A stretch of 64,000 nucleotides of DNA from Opitutaceae bacterium (GTDB lineage Bacteria; Verrucomicrobiota; Verrucomicrobiia; Opitutales; Opitutaceae), in NCBI GenBank assembly GCA_018402455.1, contig JAGYIG010000010.1:38123-102122 (forward strand). Reading direction: 5' to 3'. Numbering within the stretch: the first letter of the stretch is position 1; every line of letters begins with the position of its first letter. This document shows positions 1 through 9,124 of this stretch, piece by piece. The position numbers and the translations under genes were made by a program. Under the pieces are notes generated by a model. That model searched no databases and had not been told where the DNA came from. It saw only the letters and a program-made list of their open reading frames with translations.

Positions 1-756
1 GATGCCCGTTACGGGAAGGGAGGCTACGAATTGGTTGTGCTCGAAACGACGTGGTCGGAAGACCTGGCCGCCCTGCTCAACACGATTTCGCCCGTCCTGC
101 TCGGGCTTGGGTTTCTGGGGCTGTTCATCGAATTCAAGACCCCGGGCTTTGGGGTGTTCGGCATCGTGGGGGGGGTCTTTGTGCTCATCGTATTTTTTGG
201 GCATTACACGGCAGGTTTATCGGGTCACGAGCCGGCCCTTTTCTTCTTCCTCGGCGTCGTGCTGATCCTGATCGAAGTTTTGATTTTCCCGGGGGTCATC
301 GTTTTCGCCCTGAGCGGGGTGATGTTGATGTTGGGGTCGTTGATTTGGTCGATGGCGGATTTTTGGCCGAATGAGCCGATTTCGTTTTCGGGTGATGTGC
401 TCCTCGCGCCGGTGATCAATCTCGCCATGGGGTTGCTGATCGCCTTCGTGGGCGGGATCGCGGTGATGCGGTTCTTGCCCAAGAACTGGGTGTGGGATCG
501 GCTCGTGCTGGGCACGGCGGTGGGCGATGGTGCCCGGGCCGGACTGGCGTTGGACGTGCAAGCCCAAGAGACGCTGGTGGGGGAGATCGGGGAGGCGGCG
601 ACGGATTTGTTTCCCAGTGGTCAGGTGGCTATCGAGGGCAAGTGGTATGATGCGCGGATTGGCGTGGGCACCGCGGAAAAAGGCACCCGGGTGCGCGTGA
701 CCGGCCGGGATGGGTTCAGCCTGCTGGTCAAGGCGGTGGAGGAGGACGAGGCATGA
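1..756 (+). CDS. NfeD-family membrane protein, C-terminal part (5' partial)
   Basis: The reading frame is open from the first base, so the gene begins upstream. The visible part has four to five hydrophobic segments in its first 150 residues, including the motif IEFKTPGFG, followed by a soluble C-terminal domain of about 90 residues (OB-fold NfeD domain in this family). The IEFKTPGFG stretch followed by membrane helices matches the long NfeD type, in which a ClpP-class serine protease domain precedes the membrane region; that protease part would lie outside the window. The stop overlaps the next ATG by four bases, so the genes are translationally coupled. These proteins act in the cytoplasmic membrane with flotillins. 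Family assignment is firm; the upstream protease domain is inferred. Confidence 0.85.
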   Translation, partial: DARYGKGGYELVVLETTWSEDLAALLNTISPVLLGLGFLGLFIEFKTPGFGVFGIVGGVFVLIVFFGHYTAGLSGHEPALFFFLGVVLILIEVLIFPGVIVFALSGVMLMLGSLIWSMADFWPNEPISFSGDVLLAPVINLAMGLLIAFVGGIAVMRFLPKNWVWDRLVLGTAVGDGARAGLALDVQAQETLVGEIGEAATDLFPSGQVAIEGKWYDARIGVGTAEKGTRVRVTGRDGFSLLVKAVEEDEA

Positions 757-1220
757 CGTTGATCGCGACACTGTTTGTGGTGGGGGTCATCCTGTTGGGT
801 TTCGAGGTTTTCGTTCCGGGCGGAATTCTTGGGGTACTGGCCGGGTTGTCCATGCTGGCGGGGACGGCTCTCGCGTTTATCGATTTCGGGATGACGGGAG
901 GCCTGTTGGCCTTGTTCATCGGGGCGGCGATGGTGGGGGGGATGCTTTTTTTTGAATTCAAGATCCTGCCGCAAACGACCTTGGGCCGGCGGCTGTTCCT
1001 CCGATCGGAAGTCTCCGGGGTGGCCTCACCGGTCCGCGAAAGCGACTACGTGGGCGCGGTCGGGGTAGCCCTCACCGCGATGGGGCCGACGGGCTACATC
1101 GAAATCGACGGAAAACGCCTTGAGGCGTTTTCTCGATCGGGTTTTATCGAAGCCGGCACCGCGGTGGCGGTGATTGGCGCGGATAATTTTAGATTAATTG
1201 TAACCTCGAAACCAGAATAG
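753..1220 (+). CDS. Short NfeD-family membrane protein
   Basis: A 155-residue protein with two to three transmembrane helices in residues 1-75 and a compact C-terminal domain (about 85-153) typical of short NfeD proteins. It starts at an ATG overlapping the stop of the preceding long NfeD gene, and ends 7 bases before floA, so the three genes form an operon. The arrangement long NfeD, short NfeD, flotillin is a known partner set; the short protein is thought to scaffold flotillin oligomers in the membrane. No catalytic residues are expected. The assignment rests on topology, size and context. Confidence 0.85.
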   Translation: MTLIATLFVVGVILLGFEVFVPGGILGVLAGLSMLAGTALAFIDFGMTGGLLALFIGAAMVGGMLFFEFKILPQTTLGRRLFLRSEVSGVASPVRESDYVGAVGVALTAMGPTGYIEIDGKRLEAFSRSGFIEAGTAVAVIGADNFRLIVTSKPE

Positions 1221-1227
1221 CTCAGTC

Positions 1228-2241
1228 ATGGACATCACCCTAGTCATCATCATCGCGGCGGCCATCGCCGGATTAGTTCTCTTTTTCATCATCATCTCGT
1301 TTTTCAGCGTTTGGCTGAGGGCGTGGCTGGCTGGCGCCTACGTCGGCTTTTCCAATCTCGTGGCGATGCGTCTGCGGCAGGTGCCCTATGGCCTTATCGT
1401 CGACACCCGGATCACCGCCAAGAAGGCGGGCCTCGATATCACCATCGACGACCTGGAAGCTCATTTTCTGGCGGGGGGCAACGTGGTGCAGACGGTGCAT
1501 GCGTTGATCGCGGCGAAGAAGGCCAACATTGAACTGGACTGGAACCGCGCGTGCGCGATCGATCTTGCGACCAAGGGATCCGGCAAGAGCGTGGTGGAGG
1601 CGGTGCGGACCTCGGTGGATCCGAAGGTGATTGATTGCCCGAACCCTGAGATGGGACGGTCCACCATCGACGGCGTCGCCAAGGATGGGATTCAAGTCAA
1701 GGTGCGCGCCCGGGTGACCGTGCGCACCAACCTCGACCGCTTCGTGGGTGGAGCCAAGGAGGAGACGATCATCGCCCGGGTGGGTGAGGGTATAGTGACG
1801 ACGATCGGTTCGGCTGACACCTACAAGGTTGTGCTCGAGTCGCCGGACTCCATTTCCAAAGTCGTGTTGGGCCGTGGACTCGATGTGGGGTCGGCGTTCG
1901 AAATCCTTTCCATCGATATCGCCGATGTGGACGTGGGCGAAAATGTGGGCGCCAAATTGCAGGAAGCGCAGGCCGAGGCCAACAAGTCCATTGCCCAGGC
2001 GCAGGCGGAAATTCGTCGGGCGGCGGCCGTAGCGGTCGAGCAGGAGATGAAGGCGCGGGTTGAAGAGATGCGCGCCAAGGTGGTCGAGGCTGAGGCGCAA
2101 GTCCCGCTCGCGATGGCCGAAGCGTTCCGCAAGGGCAACTTGGGCGTGATGGATTATTACCGGATGGAGAACATCAAGGCCGACACCGGGATGCGCACCT
2201 CAATCGGCGATCCGGAAGATGGCAACAAGTCCAGTTCCTAA
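1228..2241 (+). CDS. floA: Flotillin-like protein FloA
   Basis: A 337-residue protein with an N-terminal hydrophobic hairpin (residues 3-30), an SPFH-type core (about 35-230, including [18 protein letters not shown] and the [12 protein letters not shown] stretch), and an alanine/glutamate/glutamine-rich coiled coil (about 235-300) ending in a flexible tail. This is the full-length organisation of the bacterial FloA/YqfA (UPF0365) family, which forms functional membrane microdomains and influences membrane protein assembly. It sits directly after two NfeD genes. The start ATG seven bases after the previous stop is the natural one. Confidence 0.95.
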   Translation: MDITLVIIIAAAIAGLVLFFIIISFFSVWLRAWLAGAYVGFSNLVAMRLRQVPYGLIVDTRITAKKAGLDITIDDLEAHFLAGGNVVQTVHALIAAKKANIELDWNRACAIDLATKGSGKSVVEAVRTSVDPKVIDCPNPEMGRSTIDGVAKDGIQVKVRARVTVRTNLDRFVGGAKEETIIARVGEGIVTTIGSADTYKVVLESPDSISKVVLGRGLDVGSAFEILSIDIADVDVGENVGAKLQEAQAEANKSIAQAQAEIRRAAAVAVEQEMKARVEEMRAKVVEAEAQVPLAMAEAFRKGNLGVMDYYRMENIKADTGMRTSIGDPEDGNKSSS

Positions 2242-2265
2242 GGCGCGGGCGCCACGCATCTGCTG

Positions 2266-2856
2266 ATGAATTGGATCTTTGATAACATCCAGCTGGTGAT
2301 CATCGTCGGGTCGACGATCGCCTGGTGGTTGACCCAGCGCAAGCAGGGTGACGAAGAGACCCCGCCGCCGGCAGACCGGCCGGGGCGGGAGAAAATCGAT
2401 TTCGAACAACTGGAGCGCAATCGCCAGCTGCGGGAAGAAATTCGTCGCAAGCGCGAGGAACGACGCGACCGCGAGAGCGGGCGGGAAGTCACCGCGGCAG
2501 GGCCGGAGGAGGGGACCGAGCAAATTCCGCCGATGCTGCGGGAGCTCATGGGGATACCTGATCCGTCACCGCGCCCGCCGAAACCGGCTCCACCGCCCTT
2601 ACCGCCAACCAACCCGGTGGTGAGCCGCCAGCAGCGGATGGAACAGGAAATGGCCGAATTGAATAAGAAGCGTCGGGCCGCAGATGCCATGGCGGCTAAA
2701 GTTAAAGTTCCTGTGGTCTCGTCCCGCCGGTACCGGCGTCCGTCTTCCGATTCCCTGAGCGACCGGGACTTCCTGGCGACGTTGCGCGACCCGCGTCAGG
2801 CGCGTCGCGCGGTGGTGTTACGCGAAATTCTGGGGAAACCGGTCGCGCTGCGCTGA
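2266..2856 (+). CDS. Hypothetical membrane-anchored, charged/proline-rich protein
   Basis: A 196-residue protein not recognised from a named family. It has one N-terminal hydrophobic segment (residues 4-22, IFDNIQLVIIVGSTIAWWL), a strongly charged Arg/Glu-rich helical stretch (about 45-75), a proline-rich linker (about 100-120), then a second basic helical part ending in a conserved-looking block (about 165-195, containing DFLATLRDPRQARRAVVLREILGKP split over its length). It follows floA by 24 bases on the same strand, so it is probably cotranscribed and may be a FloA-associated scaffold. That role is inferred from position only. Confidence 0.7.
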   Translation: MNWIFDNIQLVIIVGSTIAWWLTQRKQGDEETPPPADRPGREKIDFEQLERNRQLREEIRRKREERRDRESGREVTAAGPEEGTEQIPPMLRELMGIPDPSPRPPKPAPPPLPPTNPVVSRQQRMEQEMAELNKKRRAADAMAAKVKVPVVSSRRYRRPSSDSLSDRDFLATLRDPRQARRAVVLREILGKPVALR

Positions 2857-3012
2857 CCGCTGCCGGAGTCCGATTCCGGTGGAGAGCGGGGGCGGCGAAG
2901 CGTTCTTCCCTGCTGGGGGCGGGGAGGTTGCGCATATCGCCACGCTCACGGCCCCACGGCTAATACCCGCTGAACCCTCCCGCGGACGGTGGAAGGGGAT
3001 TGATTTGGTGAC

Positions 3013-3807
3013 CTACTGAATCCGGATGCGGTCGCGACCGGTGAGTCCGGTGGGGAAGCGTTCGCCGTTGATCTCCACTTCGACGTTTTCGATGGGGTCG
3101 GCGGTCAGGAGCATGGAGTCTGATTTCGGGAACGCCCGGCTGCCGCCGCGGGAGAGGGACCCTTGGAACAGCTCGGTGCCGGTGGTTTCATCGACCATTT
3201 TGATGCGCACGTTGTCCAAGGCGTGGACAATGACCCCGGGGGCGGTGGCCACGGTGGCCGTGTCGCCGTTGGCGGACGAGGTGTCGGAGGTGGAGTCGGA
3301 CCCACTGAAGGCCCGGATGGTGAAGACCACGATCAGAACGATTGCGATCAAAGCGGCCAAAGCGAGGAGTCCTCGCATGACCAAGGCCCGGTCCAGATAG
3401 GGCAGGCGGCTGCCTCCCTTGGGTTGGAAGGTCGCAGGGTTTTCATCTTTGCCCCCTTCGGAGGAGGCGCCTTCTCCATCGGTGGATTCGCCGGACGAGT
3501 CCTTGCTGGGCGAACCGACGGTAATGTCCATGCGACCATAGAGCTCGCGGCCCCCGGGCTTGGACTTGGGCTTGCCGCGACCGAGGGCATTGTAGTCGTT
3601 GATGATTTTTTCGGGGGAGAGTCCCAGGTAGGCGGCGTAATTTCGCAGAAAACCGCGCACGTAGATTTCGGGCAGATTGATGTCGAACTGGTTGCTCTCG
3701 AATTTGTGGAGATAGTCGCCCCGCACCTTGGTCGCCTCCGCTGCCTCGCGAATGGAGATGCCTTTGCTTTTCCGTGCTTCTTCCAGTCGTTCGCCGATAG
3801 TCTGCAT
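3013..3807 (-). CDS. rodZ: RodZ-like helix-turn-helix membrane protein
   Basis: A 264-residue protein with an N-terminal Cro/XRE-type helix-turn-helix (residues 4-70, including GERLEEARKSKGISIREAAE), a charged linker rich in Ser/Gly/Glu (about 85-130), one transmembrane helix (about 140-165), and a C-terminal beta-rich periplasmic domain (about 185-264) of the DUF4115 type. This is the RodZ layout, in which the HTH region contacts MreB rather than DNA and the protein supports rod-shape maintenance. It lies 115 bases downstream of ftsK on the same strand. The exact orthologue is not proven because RodZ-like proteins are diverse. Confidence 0.75.
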   Translation of the reverse strand: MQTIGERLEEARKSKGISIREAAEATKVRGDYLHKFESNQFDINLPEIYVRGFLRNYAAYLGLSPEKIINDYNALGRGKPKSKPGGRELYGRMDITVGSPSKDSSGESTDGEGASSEGGKDENPATFQPKGGSRLPYLDRALVMRGLLALAALIAIVLIVVFTIRAFSGSDSTSDTSSANGDTATVATAPGVIVHALDNVRIKMVDETTGTELFQGSLSRGGSRAFPKSDSMLLTADPIENVEVEINGERFPTGLTGRDRIRIQ

Positions 3808-3922
3808 GAGGGGATAGTGCTGAATTGGGGGGGATTAAGAAACTACGAAATGAAGCAAGCGCAGGATTCCCCGAAGGGGAAGAACGATTTACCGCTCGCG
3901 GGGGATGGGCCGTCGGGCGCAA

Positions 3923-6523
3923 TCACAGGCTGTCGAGGTCTACCAAAATTTCCCGCGGACTGGAGCCGTTCTCCGGGCCGACGATGCCGTTGTCTTCCAA
4001 CAGGTCGATGATGCGGGCGGCGCGATTGTAGCCGATCCGCAGGCGCCGTTGGATGTTGGAGGTCGACGCCCGTTTGCTGGATTTCAGCACATCGAGGGCT
4101 TGCTGATAGAGCTCCTCGTCGTCGCCCATATCCCCGCTGTCGCCGCCGCTGTCACCATCGGAACCGGCTCGGTCGATTTGTTCCTGCACGTCTTGCTTGT
4201 AGATCGGCAGACCGTTGTGCTGCTGCATGAACTCGACGATGGCCATGACTTCCTCGTCGGAGCAGAAGGCGCCTTGAGAGCGGACCAATCGAGCGGTGCC
4301 GGGAGGGGAGAACAGCATGTCGCCGCGGCCGATCAGGTTGTCAGCTCCCTTGGTGTCGAGAATCGTGCGGGAATCGATTTGGGATGCGACCTGGAAGGCG
4401 ATGCGGGAGGGGAGGTTGGCCTTGATCACGCCGGTGATGACATTCACCGACGGCCGTTGGGTGGCGATGATCAGGTGGATGCCGGCGGCGCGGGCCAACT
4501 GGGCCAGTCGGGCGATGGATGTTTCGATTTCGGCCGGGGCAACCATCATGAGATCGGCCAGCTCATCGATGATGGCGACGATGTAGGGCAGCTTCTCGGG
4601 GATCTCCATTTCGTCGTCCGCGGGGTCGACCCCCGGCAGGCCCGGTTGGTCGGGGGGGGCGTCCGGTAAGTCGGGGGGGGTGTTGCGCTTCTTCCGGTTG
4701 TTGAACCCGATGATGTTCCGGACGTTGCACTTCGCGAAGTATTGATAGCGCGTTTCCATCTCCGCGAGCAGCCACTTGAGGGCCCCGGGCACCATTTTGG
4801 GTGACGTGACCACTGGGATGAGCATGTGGGGCAGGGTGTTGAACACCTTCAGTTCCACGACTTTCGGGTCGACCATGATCATCCTGACCTCATCGGGGGT
4901 CTTGGAGTAGACGATCGAAGCCACGATGGAGTTGATGCAGACCGATTTCCCGGAACCGGTGGCGCCGGCGATGAGCAAGTGGGGCATTTTGGCCAGGTCG
5001 GAGACGAGGGGTTTGCCGGAGACGTCCTTGCCGAGGGCGATGGGGAGCTCGGCTTTCAGTGAATGCCAATCTTGGGATTCGAGGATCTCGCGCATGCCCA
5101 CTGGGGTCGGATGCTTGTTGGGCACCTCGACGCCGACGGCCGCCTTGCCTGGGATGGGGGCGAGGATGCGCACGGACTGGGCGCGCATCCCCAGGGCGAT
5201 GTTCTTGTCTAGCCCGGAGATTTTTTCGACGCGAACCCCGGGAGCAGGAATCACCTCGTAGCGGGTGATGACCGGACCGACATGGATCTCGCCGAGGGAA
5301 ACCTTCACCCCAAATTCGTCCAGGATGCGCAGGAGGTTTTCGGCGTTGGATTGGTGTTCTGCCTCGGTGTTGTCTTCGTGGGGCTCCGCTTGATCGGCGA
5401 GCAACTTGAGGGGAGGGAAGTGGTAGTCACCGCGCGCTTTGGGTTCGGAGGCCCCACGCGCCTTCTTGGGCTCGGCGGCTTTGACGATGTTCAGCTCGAT
5501 TTTATTGCCTTCGGCATCGCGCTGCGGGGTTTCGGGCTCCGGGGGGGCTTTGCTGCCGCCGGGCCTGCCGAGCTTGAGGCCGATGACCTTGGGGGGTTCG
5601 CGGGCGGGCTCCGGTTCCGGTTCCGGCGCGGCGGCGGGGGGCGGCTTGGCGGCGTCTGGGGGCGGAGGGAAGGAGACCGGTTTGGAGGCGGGGAGCGAGG
5701 CCAGGGGATCCTCGTTGCCGGCGAGACGGAGACCTTGGCCGGCGGCCTTGCCAGCTTGCTTGGCCTCTTTGGCGGCGGCTTTTTCGGCCGTCAAGCGCTC
5801 TTTCTCCGCCACTTTGGCGGCCTTGGCCGCGGCTTTCTGTTCGGCCTTGAGCTTGGCGCGTTCCTCCTTCGCCAGGCGTTTTTGCTCCGCTCTTTCGGCA
5901 GCGGCTTCAGTGCGACGGGCCCACCACTCCTTCAGGTTTTGGATGATCTGCTCGAACATCGCGCCAATGTCCCGGGTGAGAATAAAGATCCAGGACAGCA
6001 CCAGCACGGTGGCCAGGAGGGAGGCGGAGCCGAACTCACCGATCACTTCCTGGAACAGACCGTCATAGACCCAGGCACCGATGTGGCCGCCCAACCGGCC
6101 GTCGGGGAACCATTGGCTCTGGGCGAATGTGTCCAGCTTGAACATGGCGGCCAATCCGCAGGCGGCGAGAATCGCGAAAAGCATCGCGACGAAACGAGCG
6201 AGGGCGAGGCGGCGGGCGTTGCGGATCGCCACCCAGAGCGACCAAAAGGAAAATACGGGAATCAACCACGCGCCGAGTCCCATCCAGATAAAACTCAGGC
6301 GAGCGACATCCGCGCCGGCCTTGCCCACCAGATTGTGGTCCACGGCCACTGTCGAATTATTGGTGATGAAGCCGGGTTGGTGCGGGCTGTAGTCGAGGTA
6401 GGCGACGGTCAGCCACAGGCCAAGCAACAAGCAGATCACGGCCACCATCCACTTGGGACGGTAGCGGGGGGGAGCGAATCCGGTCCTACCGGTGTTTGAG
6501 TTTGAAGTCTTCGACTTGGCCAT
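3923..6523 (-). CDS. ftsK: DNA translocase FtsK/SpoIIIE
   Basis: An 866-residue protein with four N-terminal transmembrane segments (about 25-185), a Lys/Ala/Glu-rich coiled linker (about 205-265), a proline-rich stretch (about 280-345), the alpha/beta motor domains with Walker A GATGSGKS near residue 520 and Walker B IIDELADLMM near residue 650, and a C-terminal winged-helix gamma domain (about 800-866, ASTSNIQRRLRIGYNRAA). The gamma domain reads KOPS-like sequences in this family. The protein pumps chromosome termini through the division septum. All motor motifs are intact; the linker is shorter than in E. coli, as in SpoIIIE-type proteins. Confidence 0.97.
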   Translation of the reverse strand: MAKSKTSNSNTGRTGFAPPRYRPKWMVAVICLLLGLWLTVAYLDYSPHQPGFITNNSTVAVDHNLVGKAGADVARLSFIWMGLGAWLIPVFSFWSLWVAIRNARRLALARFVAMLFAILAACGLAAMFKLDTFAQSQWFPDGRLGGHIGAWVYDGLFQEVIGEFGSASLLATVLVLSWIFILTRDIGAMFEQIIQNLKEWWARRTEAAAERAEQKRLAKEERAKLKAEQKAAAKAAKVAEKERLTAEKAAAKEAKQAGKAAGQGLRLAGNEDPLASLPASKPVSFPPPPDAAKPPPAAAPEPEPEPAREPPKVIGLKLGRPGGSKAPPEPETPQRDAEGNKIELNIVKAAEPKKARGASEPKARGDYHFPPLKLLADQAEPHEDNTEAEHQSNAENLLRILDEFGVKVSLGEIHVGPVITRYEVIPAPGVRVEKISGLDKNIALGMRAQSVRILAPIPGKAAVGVEVPNKHPTPVGMREILESQDWHSLKAELPIALGKDVSGKPLVSDLAKMPHLLIAGATGSGKSVCINSIVASIVYSKTPDEVRMIMVDPKVVELKVFNTLPHMLIPVVTSPKMVPGALKWLLAEMETRYQYFAKCNVRNIIGFNNRKKRNTPPDLPDAPPDQPGLPGVDPADDEMEIPEKLPYIVAIIDELADLMMVAPAEIETSIARLAQLARAAGIHLIIATQRPSVNVITGVIKANLPSRIAFQVASQIDSRTILDTKGADNLIGRGDMLFSPPGTARLVRSQGAFCSDEEVMAIVEFMQQHNGLPIYKQDVQEQIDRAGSDGDSGGDSGDMGDDEELYQQALDVLKSSKRASTSNIQRRLRIGYNRAARIIDLLEDNGIVGPENGSSPREILVDLDSL

Positions 6524-6651
6524 GGAGGTTTGTGTGCTGACCGCGCAGTTCGGCGCAGCGAACCTTACGAAGGGATTTCACCCCTGCCTCCTAGGCGGTC
6601 AAATGTAAACCCGCCTTCACCTGAATTCACTTTTTACCAACCTTTTATTAA

Positions 6652-7608
6652 ATGAACGAAGTTTTGCGATTTTCTCCAATTTATCAGGACCGGGTCTGGG
6701 GCGGGCGGGTTCTGGCCTCGGCCTTGGGGCGGACCCTGCCGCGGGAAGGTCCGATTGGGGAAAGCTGGGAGATCGTGGATCGCCCCGAAGCCCAATCGGT
6801 GGGTGTGGGGGGCGCGCTGGACGGTTTGACGATGCGAGAGGCGCTGACCCAACACGCGGCTGCGATCATGGGGCCCGGTTGGCCGGTGGAGCGCCCGTTT
6901 CCGATTTTGATCAAATGGCTCGATTGCCGCGAACGGCTGAGCCTGCAGGTCCATCCCCCGGCGGAGATCGCGCCGGCGATGGGGGGCGAGCCCAAGACGG
7001 AGAATTGGTTCATTGCCGAGACTTCCGGTGATGCCAGTCTCATCGTCGGTCTGAAGCGGGGGACGACGCGAGCGGCTTTTGCCCGGGCGTTGGTGGACGA
7101 CACGCTGGAGTCCTGCGTGCACCGCTTCCCGGTGCAGGTCGGGGACTCCATCCTGGTGGAGAGCGGCACGGTGCATGCGATCGACGGGGGGAACTTGATT
7201 TTGGAGATTCAGCAAAACTCCGACACCACCTATCGCGTCTATGACTGGGGACGGGTGGGGTTGGATGGCGCCCCGCGCCAGCTCCACATTGCGGAGTCGC
7301 TGGCTTCGATCGATTGGGAGCTTTTTGAGCCGGAGCCGATTCCGGCGGCCCGGGAGGCCGCGGTGATTGCGCAGAGCCGCGAATTTCGGATCCGGCGGTT
7401 GCCGCTGGTGGCGGGGGAGAGCGAGCGCTTCGCCGCGGGTGAGCAGCCGCGCTTGGTCAGCGTGATCAGCGGCGAGGTTCGGATCAAGGGAGAGGTCGAA
7501 ACCCGGCTGGCCAAGGGCGACAATGGTTTGCTTCCTTACGCGGGGGCGTTCGAGCTCACTGCGGGCGAAGGCGACGCGTTGGTCTTGGTGACGGAGAACT
7601 TCGTTTGA
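6652..7608 (+). CDS. manA: Class I mannose-6-phosphate isomerase
   Basis: A 318-residue enzyme of the short (Bacillus ManA-like) type I phosphomannose isomerases. Zinc-site signatures are present: LQVHPP near residue 98, KTENWF near 116 and SGTVHAI near 173, and the EIQQNSDTTYRVYDWGR block follows at about 185-200. It interconverts mannose 6-phosphate and fructose 6-phosphate in the cytoplasm. It is divergently placed from ftsK with a 128-base spacer that must hold both promoters. The downstream gene starts about 57 bases past its stop. Confidence 0.95.
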   Translation: MNEVLRFSPIYQDRVWGGRVLASALGRTLPREGPIGESWEIVDRPEAQSVGVGGALDGLTMREALTQHAAAIMGPGWPVERPFPILIKWLDCRERLSLQVHPPAEIAPAMGGEPKTENWFIAETSGDASLIVGLKRGTTRAAFARALVDDTLESCVHRFPVQVGDSILVESGTVHAIDGGNLILEIQQNSDTTYRVYDWGRVGLDGAPRQLHIAESLASIDWELFEPEPIPAAREAAVIAQSREFRIRRLPLVAGESERFAAGEQPRLVSVISGEVRIKGEVETRLAKGDNGLLPYAGAFELTAGEGDALVLVTENFV

Positions 7609-7664
7609 GGCGGACGCGGGAACTTTCCGAAGCCCGGCCCCGTTCGGCGCGGGGAGGGTTTGTG

Positions 7665-8423
7665 ATGGGGGCGTTGTTTTTCTTCCTCGTGGTCGGGGCC
7701 CTGCTCGTGCTCGGTTGGATCGTGGTGTTGCCTCGGGTGATCACGGCGGCAGCCAGCCGAGCATCCGGATGCGAAACCACCCTGATGCAGTTGGCCGCGA
7801 ATCCGTTCACCGGACATTTTGAAGCGCGCAGCCTCCGGCTCGGTCAGCCGCCAGGCTGGGGGAATGATGCCCTTTTGGAGATCCCGCACGTCGAAGGACA
7901 ACTTGCCCTCGGGTCCCTGACGGAGGGCACGTTGGTGCTCAATGATGTTCGGATCGAAGTGGCGCGGCTGGTCGTGGCGGTGGATGCCAATGGCCGCACC
8001 AATGTTGAAGCGATTGGCCCGCGGATGGCCACAGGAGGCGATTGGGATAAGGGAGGCCCCCGTTACGCGACGGCGGGGTTGCCGGGCTGGGGGGAAGGGC
8101 CCTCCGCCGTGTTGGTGCGGCGATTGCACCTCCGGATCGATCGCGTTGAGGTGGTCGACCACGGCGTGCAGCCTGCTCGGATTCTGGTGGACGACCTCAA
8201 CTTCGAGCAAACCTACGAGAACGTGAGTCGCTACCATCAGTTGCTCTCGCCCGCCCTCCTGCGGGCGTTGGCCGAATCGCCCGCCCTGTGGCAAGTCCTG
8301 TTGTCCAGCGGAGTTTTGGGCGACCTGGGTGCGACCACCGGCGGCTTGCCGGAATTGTGGAAACGGGCGGGGGGAGCGGTAAATTCCTTATGGCGGGGGC
8401 TTGAACAAAGCCCAAAGCCGTAG
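7665..8423 (+). CDS. AsmA-like membrane-anchored protein
   Basis: The ATG at 7665 is preferred over upstream in-frame starts because a purine-rich GGGGAGGG sits about seven bases before it. The 252-residue product has one N-terminal transmembrane helix (residues 1-25) and a periplasmic part with strand-rich segments such as GHFEARSLRLGQPPGW and EGTLVLNDVRIEVARL, a pattern seen in AsmA-type and DUF748-type proteins. These are linked to outer-membrane assembly or lipid transfer. It is much shorter than classical AsmA. Function is not established; only the general fold class is suggested. Confidence 0.65.
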   Translation: MGALFFFLVVGALLVLGWIVVLPRVITAAASRASGCETTLMQLAANPFTGHFEARSLRLGQPPGWGNDALLEIPHVEGQLALGSLTEGTLVLNDVRIEVARLVVAVDANGRTNVEAIGPRMATGGDWDKGGPRYATAGLPGWGEGPSAVLVRRLHLRIDRVEVVDHGVQPARILVDDLNFEQTYENVSRYHQLLSPALLRALAESPALWQVLLSSGVLGDLGATTGGLPELWKRAGGAVNSLWRGLEQSPKP

Positions 8424-8441
8424 ATTACTAACCCTTTTGCG

Positions 8442-9086
8442 ATGAAAGATACCACGTCCCAACCCGACCCAACAGACACCGAAGAGTCTGCTTCCCACCC
8501 GGAGGCAGATGTCGCTCAGGCCGATACCGACGTGAATTCCGCGTCGGCGGAATCGACGGAAAGCGTGCCGGAGGAACCGAAAGAACCCACTTTGGAAGAA
8601 CAACTAGAACAGGCCCGCAAAGAGACGGCCGACGCCAAGGAAGCCCACCTACGCGCGGTGGCCGACCTCGAAAACTTCCGTCGCCGGATGGTGCGGGAAA
8701 AGGAGGATTTACGGGCGTTTGCCGCCGCCAACGTGGTGGAGGAGTTACTGCCGGTGCTCGACAATCTCGGCTTCGCGTTGATCGCGGCCCGCGCGGAGAA
8801 TGCGGAACTCAAGGCCCTGGCCGATGGGGTCGAGATGGTGGGGAACCAGTTTAAATCCGCTCTGGGCAACCATGGCCTCAAGGAGATCAATCCGGTCAAT
8901 GGCGCCTTTGATCCCAATCTACACGAAGCGCTCTCCCAGCAGGCCAGCGAAGAAGTTGCGGAAGGCACCGTCCTTCAGGTCGTGCGCATTGGCTATTCGC
9001 TGAACGGCCGTTTGTTGCGCCCGGCCTCGGTTATTGTCTCCGGGGGACCCGCCGAGGCAGCCAAGGAGAATGAGGCCGATGCCTGA
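8442..9086 (+). CDS. grpE: Nucleotide exchange factor GrpE
   Basis: A 214-residue protein with a disordered acidic N-terminus (1-50), a long coiled coil (about 52-100, including AVADLENFRRRMVREKED) and the beta-wing domain (about 120-200, with GAFDPNLHEALSQ and IGYSLNGRLLRPASVIVS). GrpE releases ADP from DnaK. It lies directly upstream of dnaJ with a 38-base gap, forming a chaperone pair; dnaK itself is not in the window. No CIRCE element was seen immediately upstream. Confidence 0.97.
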   Translation: MKDTTSQPDPTDTEESASHPEADVAQADTDVNSASAESTESVPEEPKEPTLEEQLEQARKETADAKEAHLRAVADLENFRRRMVREKEDLRAFAAANVVEELLPVLDNLGFALIAARAENAELKALADGVEMVGNQFKSALGNHGLKEINPVNGAFDPNLHEALSQQASEEVAEGTVLQVVRIGYSLNGRLLRPASVIVSGGPAEAAKENEADA

Positions 9087-9124
9087 TCAAAGCCGACTCC
9101 GCAAACCCTTAGAGTTCTGAGACT

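Noticed and set aside
5282..6499. Long plus-strand open frame opposite ftsK
   Set aside because: It is the shadow of a clear FtsK gene in GC-rich DNA, is glycine-rich and repetitive, and has no ribosome-binding site or domain.
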